Shown here piece after piece: positions 1 to 7,038 of a stretch of DNA of 13,039 nt. The stretch spans positions 1 through 13,039 of the forward strand of contig JAIDVA010000190.1 in NCBI GenBank assembly GCA_029059925.1, given 5' to 3'. The DNA is from Eubacterium sp. GTDB taxonomy: Bacteria > Bacillota > Clostridia > Oscillospirales > Acutalibacteraceae. The stretch's first letter is position 1, and each line of letters opens with the position of its first letter. The position numbers were made by a program, and so were the translations under genes. The notes under the pieces are model-generated. The model was not told the DNA's origin. It did no database searches and saw only the letters and a program-made list of their open reading frames with translations.

Positions 1-1
1 T

Positions 2-75
2 TTCCCCTGACAGGGGAATAACATCGCACCGCCACATACCAACGGAACGATGTGGGCATCGTTCCCTACGATTGT
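2..75. repeat. Palindromic intergenic repeat with two hairpins
   Basis: Two inverted repeats lie before the first gene. TTCCCCT (2-8) pairs with AGGGGAA (12-18) around GAC. GGAACGATG (44-52) pairs perfectly with CATCGTTCC (57-65) around TGGG. Read on the minus strand, the second hairpin is preceded by AATCGTAGG, the usual look of short REP/MITE-like palindromic repeats scattered between genes in clostridial genomes. The T-run expected of an intrinsic terminator is absent. Membership of a genome-wide family is inference, since only one copy is visible here. Confidence 0.5.
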
Positions 76-86
76 TTAACTTACAC

Positions 87-115
87 TTGCTAATATAAAC
101 AATAATTTATATACA
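87..115 (+). promoter_or_regulatory. Possible promoter of the two-component operon
   Basis: TTGCTA (87-92), a 17-base spacer and TATACA (110-115) form a moderate sigma-A-like promoter. Initiation about 7 bases further on would leave a leader of only about 15 bases, beginning at the GAGG ribosome site (122-125). That is tight, so this is a weak call in very AT-rich DNA. Confidence 0.3.
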
Positions 116-136
116 AATATTGAGGTTAATTATAAT

Positions 137-817
137 ATGGAAAACAACCGACTTGTATACATCGTTGAGGATGACACATCCATTCGAGAGCTTGAAATGT
201 ATGCACTGAAAAATTCAGGCTTTGAAACAATAGGTCTTGAGGATGGTACAGCCTTTTACAAAGCACTTGACAAAAAAATACCTGATATTGTTCTGCTTGA
301 CATTATGCTGCCGCAGGACGATGGACTTCATATATTAAAAAAGATAAGAAGTACTCCTCAATACAGCGATATTCCCGTAATTATGGTAACAGCCAAAACA
401 AGCGAAATCGATGCTGTTAAAGGACTTGATATGGGGGCAGACGATTATATAACCAAGCCATTCGGTGTTATGGAGCTGGTGTCAAGAGTAAAAGCAATTC
501 TGAGGCGAACAGAAAAAAGAGCAAAGCCGATACTTGAATATAAAAACATAGAGCTTGATGAGGGCAGACACACTGTGCTTGTAAACGGGAATGAAATTGA
601 TCTTACATACAAGGAATATGAAATTCTGAAGCACCTTATAAGAAATAAGGGTATTGTTCTTACACGTGACAGACTTATGGAAATCGTATGGGGCTATGAC
701 TTTGAGCAGGGCAACAGAACCGTAGATGTTCATATTCAGTCGCTGAGAAAAAAGCTTGGCAGTGCAGGAGAGTATATAAAAACAATCAGAAATGTAGGAT
801 ACAAGGTTGGTGATTAA
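137..817 (+). CDS. OmpR/PhoB-family DNA-binding response regulator
   Basis: Cytoplasmic two-component response regulator of 226 residues, the normal length for this family. The receiver domain (about residues 5-122) has the acidic pair D12/D13, phosphoacceptor D55 (in VLLDIMLP), switch residue T85 and conserved K107 (in TKPFG). A winged-helix DNA-binding domain follows (about 130-225) with the family signature RTVDVHIQSLRKKL. The ATG at 137 is preceded by GAGG at 122-125, 11 bases away. The stop codon TAA directly abuts the ATG of the kinase gene, so the two are co-transcribed and probably translationally coupled. The sequence resembles PhoB/PhoP and other cell-envelope regulators, but no phosphate or resistance genes lie beside it. 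The regulon cannot be named from this window; the adjacent secreted-protein gene at 1932 is a possible target by position only. Confidence 0.95.
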   Translation: MENNRLVYIVEDDTSIRELEMYALKNSGFETIGLEDGTAFYKALDKKIPDIVLLDIMLPQDDGLHILKKIRSTPQYSDIPVIMVTAKTSEIDAVKGLDMGADDYITKPFGVMELVSRVKAILRRTEKRAKPILEYKNIELDEGRHTVLVNGNEIDLTYKEYEILKHLIRNKGIVLTRDRLMEIVWGYDFEQGNRTVDVHIQSLRKKLGSAGEYIKTIRNVGYKVGD

Positions 818-1843
818 ATGACTAGAAAAACCTTATCGAAAATCCTTGCTTTCGGTATAGCAGTTATTGCCATAACAGCTATTGTTGTTGTGGCAATATT
901 TTATTATTACAGTGACAATCAGCTGAGAGAAAGTATTGAAGCACTGGCAGACGGCCATTTCTCAAGTATACTGCTTTGCTTTGCCATTGCCATTATCGCC
1001 GTTATTGCAATGGCGGTTATGATAAGCATTGCAATAACCAAAAGCATTATGAAGCCGATTGAGGAATTAGGAAAGAATCTTGACAATCTTGAAAATGTCA
1101 AAATATATGATGAGCTTAAACCACTTGTAAATGCATTAAAAAAAGAAAAACAAAAACAAAAAATACTTGATAAACAAAAAAAGCAATTTACTGCAAATGT
1201 GTCACACGAGCTGAAAACTCCATTAACCTCTATTGCAGGGTATGCAGAGCTTATTGAAACAGGCATCGCATCTGAACCTGACATCAAACCCTTTGCATCA
1301 ATTATACGCAAGCAGGCACTAAGACTTGTCACACTGAGTGAGGATATTATTCAGCTGTCACAGCTTGAGGAAAATGACGGTGAAAAAATCGCATTCTCAT
1401 CTATTGACCTTTTTGAAGTAGCCCAACGCTGTACACAGGTATTATCAGTTAACACACGTGCAAAGGATATTATAATGACTCTGGAGGGCGAAAGCACCTT
1501 TATTAAAGCGAATTCCTCACTGCTTGAGGAGCTTGTATATAATCTGTGTGACAACGCAATAAGATATAACAAGGAAAACGGTACTGTAACCGTTAAAGTA
1601 GCATCTGATGAGAACGGTGCCTTTTTATCAGTATCGGATACGGGTATAGGCATTGAGGAAAAATATCAGGAGCGTGTATTCGAGCGATTTTTCCGCGTTG
1701 ATAAGAGCCGAAGCAAGGCAACAGGCGGCACAGGATTAGGACTTGCTATAGTAAAGCATATAGCGCAAATACATGGTGCCCGGCTTAAGGTTGACAGTGT
1801 TTTTGGCGAAGGAACCATAATATCCGTATACTTCCAAAAATAA
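818..1843 (+). CDS. PhoR-like membrane sensor histidine kinase
   Basis: Membrane-bound sensor kinase of 341 residues, the presumed partner of the upstream regulator (zero-base gap, TAA-ATG). Two transmembrane segments are visible (about residues 9-31 and 49-73), with only about 17 residues outside the membrane between them and no periplasmic sensor domain. A short HAMP-like linker and a Lys/Gln-rich helix (about 108-122) lead to the HisKA H-box, with the phosphorylated histidine H130 in VSHELKTPL. The HATPase domain has an N-box (N242, N246 in LVYNLCDNAIRYN), a G1 box (SDTGIGI, D274), an F-box (RVFERFFRVD) and a G2 box (GGTGLGLAI, 303-311). All catalytic motifs are intact. With so little exposed sequence, the signal is probably sensed in the membrane or through a partner protein (inference). 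No separate strong ribosome site is seen, which fits coupling to the preceding gene. Confidence 0.95.
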   Translation: MTRKTLSKILAFGIAVIAITAIVVVAIFYYYSDNQLRESIEALADGHFSSILLCFAIAIIAVIAMAVMISIAITKSIMKPIEELGKNLDNLENVKIYDELKPLVNALKKEKQKQKILDKQKKQFTANVSHELKTPLTSIAGYAELIETGIASEPDIKPFASIIRKQALRLVTLSEDIIQLSQLEENDGEKIAFSSIDLFEVAQRCTQVLSVNTRAKDIIMTLEGESTFIKANSSLLEELVYNLCDNAIRYNKENGTVTVKVASDENGAFLSVSDTGIGIEEKYQERVFERFFRVDKSRSKATGGTGLGLAIVKHIAQIHGARLKVDSVFGEGTIISVYFQK

Positions 1844-1857
1844 AATTAAAAAACATA

Positions 1858-1886
1858 TTGAAAAATATTTCATTTTAGTATATTAT
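1858..1886 (+). promoter_or_regulatory. Sigma-A-like promoter of the 307-residue secreted protein
   Basis: TTGAAA (1858-1863), an exact 17-base spacer and TATTAT (1881-1886) lie just after the kinase stop codon. Transcription would begin near 1893, about 39 bases before the ATG at 1932. A strong AAGGGG ribosome site (1919-1924) sits 7 bases before the start. Confidence 0.6.
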
Positions 1887-1931
1887 AGATAAGTAATATA
1901 ATGCAATATACTGCAAAGAAGGGGAATTTTT

Positions 1932-2855
1932 ATGAAACAAAAATCCAAACTTGGTAAATTTAATTTATTTTTGCTTGTTGTTCTTGTTATTGCACTCGTT
2001 GCAAACATTGTTGTAATTTCAACAAAGAGTGTTCCTGTTGCAGCCGATGCAAATGCAAATGAAGCTGCTGAAGATGTTGCTGTAATTGATGCTTTTGCTG
2101 CAGGTACATACGGCGGTGTTGAATTTGCAAGCATTGACGATGTAGTTAAATACTACGCAGATGCTTATAACAAGACAAAGACACAGACAAGAGAGTATAT
2201 CGACAGTGAGGGCAACACTCAGGTTTGGTATACAATGCTTGGCGAGGAAAAACTTCAGGTTAACCAGATTATGATTGAGGGCAAGGAAAACTCAATGATT
2301 AACAACCTTGTTCCCGGTATCGTTGGCAGCCTTTATTCACCTGGTCTTAACGGCCTTTCACCAAGCTCAAACCGTAACCCTAATGAGGATAAGGACGATG
2401 CAGGCACTACAAGCCTTCAGACTTGTCTCCTTACAGCTGACGATTTGCTCGCAGCTAACGTTAAGGATAACGGCGATGGCACAATCACTCTTCAGCTTCA
2501 GCCAAAGCAGGTTAATATGTCTGCAAGAGGTATGGACGCACAGGGTCGCTTATTCAACTCACTTGGCGATATCGGTGGTGTTGTAGGCAGCATCAACGTG
2601 CTTTCATGGGCTCAGGGTACTACAGAGGAAAACTGTCTTGTTGACTACAGAGGCGGTTATGCAACAGTAACAATAGACACCGCATCAGGTCTTGTTACAA
2701 CAGCTGATTATCATATGGAGGCTCACATTGCAGTTAACCACGCAAATGTAGCTGTTATCAAGGATAAATCTGCAACTCTCCTTGTAACATACGATGTTCA
2801 CTATCCTGCATCTGACGATTATCTTATGGAAACAAAAGGCTGCAAGGTTAAGTAA
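1932..2855 (+). CDS. Membrane-anchored or secreted protein of unknown function
   Basis: I do not recognise this 307-residue protein. Its N-terminus has a basic stretch (KQKSKLGK) and a hydrophobic segment (about residues 11-30). The following VPVAADANA could be a signal peptidase I site, so it may be released or remain anchored; there is no lipobox cysteine. The rest is soluble, with an alanine/acid-rich linker (about 38-56), a motif around DVVKYYADAYNKTK and a beta-rich second half with GDGTITLQL. Cysteines are few (165, 235, 304). The gene has its own promoter, an excellent ribosome site and its own terminator. Codons such as GTT, CTT and GCA recur strikingly, which suggests strong expression. 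Position after the two-component genes hints at a cell-envelope role or a regulon member, but that is inference. Confidence 0.85.
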   Translation: MKQKSKLGKFNLFLLVVLVIALVANIVVISTKSVPVAADANANEAAEDVAVIDAFAAGTYGGVEFASIDDVVKYYADAYNKTKTQTREYIDSEGNTQVWYTMLGEEKLQVNQIMIEGKENSMINNLVPGIVGSLYSPGLNGLSPSSNRNPNEDKDDAGTTSLQTCLLTADDLLAANVKDNGDGTITLQLQPKQVNMSARGMDAQGRLFNSLGDIGGVVGSINVLSWAQGTTEENCLVDYRGGYATVTIDTASGLVTTADYHMEAHIAVNHANVAVIKDKSATLLVTYDVHYPASDDYLMETKGCKVK

Positions 2856-2877
2856 TAAAAATCAACTTGATAATCAT

Positions 2878-2906
2878 AAAAAGGACTGTCACAGGCAGTC
2901 CTTTTT
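2878..2906 (+). terminator. Intrinsic terminator after the secreted-protein gene
   Basis: AAAAAGGACTG (2878-2888) pairs perfectly with CAGTCCTTTTT (2896-2906) around a 7-base loop and ends in a run of six T. It lies 22 bases after the stop codon at 2853-2855 and isolates this gene from the S4-domain gene. Confidence 0.9.
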
Positions 2907-2949
2907 TAATACATTTAGGTGCTGAATAAAACAATAATAGGTATCAATT

Positions 2950-3663
2950 ATGGATGAAAAAAGATTTATCGAATTATATAACAGAGCATACGCAAAATCA
3001 TACAAGGTTTTCAGTGAATTTTTAAATCTCGAGGAGCAAAGCATACTTGCAAATGCTTATTTACCATACTGCTCCTATGGCGGATATGATATGGCTGAAC
3101 GAATAGTTGCAGGCTTTGGAGAGGATATTGAGAATACCGATTTTCCAATCAGATGTCTTGTAATTTCACCTGTTATGCAAAAGTTTGCAGACAAGCTGAC
3201 GCATCGTGATTTTTTGGGTGCACTGATGAATCTTGGCATAAAACGTGAATTGCTTGGTGATATTATCATAGCCAACAACTGCGGCTATCTTTTCTGCCTT
3301 GCGCATATCAGTGAATATATAAAAAACAACCTCAACCGAATAAAGCATACAAATGTGAACGTAACAGAATGCAATTCTCTCCCCGATAATATTATTAAAA
3401 CACCTGACCCAAGAGAGCTTATTGTATCATCTCTAAGACTTGATGTACTTGTGAGTGCAGTTTATAAATTATCAAGAAATGAAGCATCAAAGCTTTTTTC
3501 AACAGGCAAAGTTTTTGTAAACAGTAAATTAATCGAAAATACATCATATCAAATCAAAGAAAATGATGTCGTTTCCGTGCGCGGCTATGGACGATTTACA
3601 TTCTCACAACAGCTAAGAAAGACTAAAAAGGATAGGATTGTTGTTGAAATCGTTATATATTAA
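2950..3663 (+). CDS. ylmH: YlmH-type S4-domain RNA-binding protein
   Basis: Cytoplasmic protein of 237 residues, close to the usual YlmH length of about 250-260. The N-terminal YlmH region has the SYGGYDMAERIVAGF stretch (about residues 42-56) and GALMNLGIKRELLGDI (about 90-105). The C-terminal S4 RNA-binding fold is at about 158-216, with LRLDVLVSAVYKLSRNEA, a KVFVNSKL turn and the conserved end VRGYGRFTF (210-218). In Bacillus subtilis YlmH binds the large ribosomal subunit, is linked to ribosome-associated quality control, and is encoded beside divIVA in the cell-division cluster. Here it stands alone, between a terminator and an unrelated glycosidase gene. The ribosome site is weak (AGG at about 2938-2940), so expression is probably modest. 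Family assignment is firm; the cellular role is carried over from the family. Confidence 0.88.
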   Translation: MDEKRFIELYNRAYAKSYKVFSEFLNLEEQSILANAYLPYCSYGGYDMAERIVAGFGEDIENTDFPIRCLVISPVMQKFADKLTHRDFLGALMNLGIKRELLGDIIIANNCGYLFCLAHISEYIKNNLNRIKHTNVNVTECNSLPDNIIKTPDPRELIVSSLRLDVLVSAVYKLSRNEASKLFSTGKVFVNSKLIENTSYQIKENDVVSVRGYGRFTFSQQLRKTKKDRIVVEIVIY

Positions 3664-3698
3664 AATTTTCTTGTAAATACTCAATATTTCTGTTACGA

Positions 3699-3758
3699 TA
3701 TAATTAAGGGTGATAAAATATCCGGCACACATACCCTGACAAATTGAAATATAAGGGG
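3699..3758 (+). promoter_or_regulatory. Probable -10 box and ribosome site for the alpha-glucosidase
   Basis: TATAAT (3699-3704) is a consensus -10 box, but no good -35 box lies 16-18 bases upstream; TTGTAA (3671-3676) is 22 bases away. A promoter that needs an activator is possible. The ribosome site AAGGGG (3753-3758) is 7 bases before the ATG at 3766. The leader also contains CTGACAAATTGAAAT (3736-3750), which recurs inverted at 7024-7038. Confidence 0.35.
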
Positions 3759-3765
3759 AATTATT

Positions 3766-5424
3766 ATGAAGGATTGGTACAAGGAATTAGTTGTATATCA
3801 GATCTGGCCTCGCTCATTCTGCGATGGCAATGGCGATGGAATAGGCGATCTGGAGGGTGTACTCAGCAAGCTTGATTATCTTGAAGATTTAGGTATTAAC
3901 TGTATCTGGTTTTCACCGCTTTATCCATCACCTAACGCTGATTATGGTTATGATATTGCTGACTATAGAAATATTCATGAGGACTATGGCAATCTTGAGC
4001 TGTTCAAAAAAGTTCTTGACGAATCACACAAACGTGACATAAAGGTTATAATGGACCTTGTTGTCAACCACACATCCGACGAACATCAGTGGTTCATTGA
4101 CTCGCAGGATAAAGACTCGCCATATCACGATTACTATATATGGCGCAAGGGCAGAGGGAAACGTCCGCCTAACAACTGGCTTTCCTGCTTTGAGGGAGGT
4201 GCTTGGGAATATAACAACAAGCTCAACGAATACTATCTTCACGTATTTGCTAAAAAGCAGCCTGACCTTAACCACGATAACCCTAAAGTACGCCAAGAGG
4301 TTAAGGATATCATGAAATTCTGGCTTGATATGGGGGTTGACGGCTTCCGAGAGGATGTTATCACTTTTATATCAAAGCGTAAGGGATTGCCGAACGGATT
4401 CCCAATTCCGGCAGCATGCGGAATTGAGCATTATATGGACGGTCCTAATATTCATCAATATTTGCAGGAATACCGAGAGGTAACAAATCAGTACGACTGC
4501 TTCACTGTTGGTGAAGCACCGATGATGACACCCGGCAATGCTCTCAAATATATCAGCGAGGGCAAAAAAGAGCTTGATTTGATGTTCCATTTTCAGCATA
4601 TAGAGGCTGACTGCTTTATGGTGGATTATATCCAGACCAGATTTGATTTAAGAAAAATGAAGCATGCCTTTTCAAACTGGCAGTATAAGCTGAACGGCAA
4701 GGCATGGAATACGCTTTACATAGAAAATCACGACCATCCGAGAATTATATCACGCTACGGCAGTGAAAAATACAGAGTTGAATCCGGTAAAATGCTCGCA
4801 AATATGTATATGCTTCAGCAGGGAACACCATTCATCTATCAGGGACAGGAAATCGGCATGCTCAATACTGCACTTGACAGCCTTGACGATTACGAGGACT
4901 GCTTTGTTAAAAACAACTATAATGTTGCGAGGAACAAAGTGCATATCAGAGAAGAAAAATGCTGGGAATGGGCAGTAAAATCAACACGTGATAATTCAAG
5001 AACTCCTGTTCAGTGGGATGACAGCACCAATGCAGGCTTTACCACAGGCACACCTTGGTTCCCTGTTAACAAGAATTATCCTGAAATTAATGCAAAAAAG
5101 GAAACGGAAGATCCGAACTCAATCCTCAATCACTATAAGAAGCTCATAAAATTCAAAAAGGAGAATGAGGTTGCTATTTATGGTGATTATAAGGAGCATT
5201 ACAAGAATTCAGGCAAGCTCTATGTTTATGAGAGGAATTATAACGGCAAGCGTCTGCTGGTTATAAATTCCTTCACCGAGGATAATGTTGCATTCGAAGC
5301 ACCCGCAGGCTTCGAGCTTGAAAAGGGCACACCAATTCTTTGCAACTACGATAATCCGACAGTTCAGGGCAACGGCTTCAAAACAAGACCGTATGAAACA
5401 AGGGTTTATGTTTTTGAGTCATAA
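3766..5424 (+). CDS. GH13 alpha-glucosidase, oligo-1,6-glucosidase type
   Basis: Cytoplasmic glycoside hydrolase of 552 residues (family usual about 550-560) with no signal peptide. It would release glucose from the non-reducing end of short alpha-glucosides taken into the cell. The GH13 barrel starts at VVYQIWPRSFCD and carries a Ca-binding-like loop DGNGDGIGDL (20-29). Region I is DLVVNH (D97, H102). Region II is GVDGFREDVI with nucleophile D197. Region III is FTVGEA with acid/base E250. Region IV is ENHDHPR with H322 and D323. Valine right after the nucleophile (V198) is the residue typical of alpha-1,6-specific members; alpha-1,4 enzymes usually have Ala or Thr. E196 before the nucleophile replaces the more common Met/Leu. 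The C-terminal beta domain spans about 478-550. Trehalose-6-phosphate hydrolase or another exo-glucosidase remains possible. No transporter or sugar regulator is adjacent. Confidence 0.92.
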   Translation: MKDWYKELVVYQIWPRSFCDGNGDGIGDLEGVLSKLDYLEDLGINCIWFSPLYPSPNADYGYDIADYRNIHEDYGNLELFKKVLDESHKRDIKVIMDLVVNHTSDEHQWFIDSQDKDSPYHDYYIWRKGRGKRPPNNWLSCFEGGAWEYNNKLNEYYLHVFAKKQPDLNHDNPKVRQEVKDIMKFWLDMGVDGFREDVITFISKRKGLPNGFPIPAACGIEHYMDGPNIHQYLQEYREVTNQYDCFTVGEAPMMTPGNALKYISEGKKELDLMFHFQHIEADCFMVDYIQTRFDLRKMKHAFSNWQYKLNGKAWNTLYIENHDHPRIISRYGSEKYRVESGKMLANMYMLQQGTPFIYQGQEIGMLNTALDSLDDYEDCFVKNNYNVARNKVHIREEKCWEWAVKSTRDNSRTPVQWDDSTNAGFTTGTPWFPVNKNYPEINAKKETEDPNSILNHYKKLIKFKKENEVAIYGDYKEHYKNSGKLYVYERNYNGKRLLVINSFTEDNVAFEAPAGFELEKGTPILCNYDNPTVQGNGFKTRPYETRVYVFES

Positions 5425-5446
5425 AAAATCAAGAGGTTAATTCATA

Positions 5447-5839
5447 ATGAGTCTATTCAATAAACTAAAAAAAACAACAAAAGACAGTGCGTTTGATATC
5501 TGGCTGAATAATATTTTGGCAAATCCTTTATCTGCTGATATAAAGGCAATCTGTTTTAATCTGTATGATGACGGCGATAACAAATGGTCAATTGAATTCG
5601 TAGGCACATCCTACTTTGATGAAAATAATACAGACTGGGCTTGTAATGAAGTTTTCACAACAAGAGATAATCCGTTTGTTTTGATAAGGGAATACTCATG
5701 GAAGGATGCTGAGAATCTGTTTACTGAAATGGTTTCAAAGTATTTAAAAGATGGTAAATATGCAAATAAATTAAAAGCATATACGGCTATAGGAATAGGC
5801 TTTGTTGACGGAGATTTGAATATAATCTACAAAAAATAA
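5447..5839 (+). CDS. Small protein of unknown function, 130 residues
   Basis: Unrecognised cytoplasmic protein with no signal peptide, membrane segment or cysteine pair. It starts with a basic helix (SLFNKLKKTTKDSAFD). An acidic, aromatic-rich alpha/beta body follows, with YDDGDNKWSIEFVGTS, ENNTDWACNEVF and a C-terminal AYTAIGIGFVDGDLNIIYK. The size, acidity and many Trp/Tyr/Phe residues recall small immunity-type proteins of gut Firmicutes, but no toxin gene is nearby and the resemblance is not a homology claim. The gene begins 22 bases after the alpha-glucosidase stop with AGAGG (5432-5436) as ribosome site, and it ends before the terminator at 5867. It is therefore the last gene of that transcript. 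Reading frame and ribosome site make it a believable gene; the function is unknown. Confidence 0.75.
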   Translation: MSLFNKLKKTTKDSAFDIWLNNILANPLSADIKAICFNLYDDGDNKWSIEFVGTSYFDENNTDWACNEVFTTRDNPFVLIREYSWKDAENLFTEMVSKYLKDGKYANKLKAYTAIGIGFVDGDLNIIYKK

Positions 5840-5866
5840 TCTCAACTAAATATGTTTATAATTAAG

Positions 5867-5896
5867 AAAAGGAGCAGTCGAAGACTACTCCTTTTT
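5867..5896. terminator. Bidirectional terminator between converging genes
   Basis: AAAAGGAGCAGTC (5867-5879) pairs with GACTACTCCTTTT (5883-5895) around a GAA loop, with one C-A mismatch, and is followed by a T-run on the + strand. On the - strand the arm also ends in TTTTCTTAAT. It sits between the + strand gene ending at 5839 and hypA ending at 5922, so it probably serves both. Confidence 0.85.
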
Positions 5897-5921
5897 GTGT
5901 TTTTGGGGATACAAATTATTA

Positions 5922-6260
5922 TCAACACGCTTCTATTGACAGCACCATAAACTCTTTGCCTTTGATTACTTCATAATCAGTCTTATGACATTCGGGACAG
6001 ATACGATTATTCCTTGTCATTTCATATTCTGTGCCGCAGGTACAGCGGGCTGTGGCAGGAATATGAATGAGCTTAAGCTCAGCTTTATCAAAGGTACCGC
6101 CAAGACGTGCAACCTTCCAGCATTCACTGAAATAATCAGGCAGAATTCCCGAAAGCTCACCGATCTCAACAGTAATTGACGATACTTTTTTCAGTCCCTG
6201 TTCCTTCATAATCTCTTCTACCAAATCAAAGATTTCCAGAACTACTCCAAGCTCGTGCAT
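5922..6260 (-). CDS. hypA: Nickel metallochaperone HypA
   Basis: Small cytoplasmic nickel chaperone of 112 residues (usual about 113-118). With HypB it delivers Ni(II) to the active site of [NiFe]-hydrogenase or another nickel enzyme. The N-terminal MHE (H2, E3) is the invariant nickel-binding motif, and the ITVEIGELSGILPDYF segment is typical of the family. The zinc site has C73, C75, C88 and C91. The first pair is C-x-C instead of the C-x2-C seen in Escherichia coli HypA, one residue shorter but otherwise in place. The start codon overlaps the hypB stop by one base (TGATG), so translation is coupled. No hydrogenase structural gene, hypCDEF or urease gene lies in the window, so the client enzyme is unknown. 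Confidence 0.93.
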   Translation of the reverse strand: MHELGVVLEIFDLVEEIMKEQGLKKVSSITVEIGELSGILPDYFSECWKVARLGGTFDKAELKLIHIPATARCTCGTEYEMTRNNRICPECHKTDYEVIKGKEFMVLSIEAC

Positions 6261-6928
6261 CAGCTATTCCACTCTTTAACTTCTTTTCTGAGCCAATCAC
6301 ACCAGGCATCTATGCCCTCACCAGTTTTAGCTGAGATAAAAAAGATTTCTGCATTCGGATTCAGCTTGTGAATTCTCTCCACAACTGTGTCATCATCAAA
6401 ATCAAATACAGATTTTGTATCAATCTTATTAATCAAAACAACATCTGAAATCGTGAACATAAGCGGATATTTAAGCGGCTTGTCATCACCCTCGGGCACA
6501 GAAAGAATCATTGCATTTTTGCTTGAGCCTGTATCAAACTCCGCAGGGCAAACAAGATTTCCGACATTCTCGAGCACAACAAGGTCAAGATCATCCGTAC
6601 CGAATTCCTTAATACCCTGCTCTGTCATACCGGCATCAAGATGGCACATTCCGCCTGTGTGCAACTGAATTGATCTTACACCTGTATCGGCAATCGTTTT
6701 AGCATCAACATCACTGTCGATATCCGCCTCCATAACACCGATATTCATTTCGTCCTTAAGTCGTGCAATCGTTGCCTTGAGTGTGGTAGTTTTTCCGCTG
6801 CCGGGTGAAGACATAAGATTTAAGAGAAAGGTTTTTTCTTTTTTCAGCTCGGCTCTTAAACGTTCAGCCTCTTTGTCATTATTTTCAAAAACACTTCGTT
6901 TTATTTCAATTACCTTGAATTCGTCCAT
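6260..6928 (-). CDS. hypB: Nickel-insertion GTPase HypB
   Basis: SIMIBI-class GTPase of 222 residues that drives nickel transfer during maturation of nickel enzymes, working with HypA. The P-loop is SPGSGKTT (residues 41-48). Further marks are EADIDSDVDAK (switch I region), the metal-site motif GGMCHLDAGM (C95, H96), ENVGNLVCPAEFD (C127, third metal ligand) and the guanine-specificity motif NKID (167-170). The N-terminal CxxCGC high-affinity nickel site and the histidine-rich tract found in some HypB proteins are absent; this is the short form. The ATG at 6926-6928 is preceded by GAGGG, 6 bases away. hypB is first in a two-gene hypBA operon with its own promoter (6959-6987), and the two genes overlap by one base. 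Confidence 0.95.
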   Translation of the reverse strand: MDEFKVIEIKRSVFENNDKEAERLRAELKKEKTFLLNLMSSPGSGKTTTLKATIARLKDEMNIGVMEADIDSDVDAKTIADTGVRSIQLHTGGMCHLDAGMTEQGIKEFGTDDLDLVVLENVGNLVCPAEFDTGSSKNAMILSVPEGDDKPLKYPLMFTISDVVLINKIDTKSVFDFDDDTVVERIHKLNPNAEIFFISAKTGEGIDAWCDWLRKEVKEWNS

Positions 6929-6958
6929 CGTTATCCCTCGAATATAAAAATATTGTTT

Positions 6959-6987
6959 ATTATAGTATGAATTGAATAATATTACAA
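6959..6987 (-). promoter_or_regulatory. Promoter of hypBA
   Basis: On the - strand TTGTAA (6982-6987), a 17-base spacer and TATAAT (6959-6964) form a good sigma-A-like promoter. Transcription would start near 6952, about 24 bases before the hypB ATG. The CCCCC/GGGGG hairpin (6989-7000) touches the -35 box, a position where an operator could act. Confidence 0.65.
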
Positions 6988-6988
6988 G

Positions 6989-7038
6989 CCCCCACGGGGG
7001 ATAAGTTTGTCATCTCTCAGGACATTTCAATTTGTCAG
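6989..7038. repeat. GC hairpin and repeated TGACAAAYT motif
   Basis: CCCCC-AC-GGGGG (6989-7000) is followed by two copies of TGACAAAYT on the - strand (7004-7012 and 7029-7037), 25 bases apart. The second lies within CTGACAAATTGAAAT (7024-7038 on the - strand), which is identical over 15 bases to 3736-3750 on the + strand. The spaced end-repeats and the ATTGAAATGTCC string look like the terminal region of an insertion sequence, possibly of the IS21 type, but no transposase is present. It could equally be an operator. Confidence 0.35.

Noticed and set aside
1..18. Terminator of a gene left of the window
   Set aside because: The hairpin is perfect but no T-run follows on either strand, so it was treated as part of a palindromic repeat.
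919..1332. Antisense frame of 137 codons under the kinase gene
   Set aside because: The opposite strand encodes intact kinase motifs; the antisense product is a low-complexity Ser/Ile/Ala-rich mirror of them.
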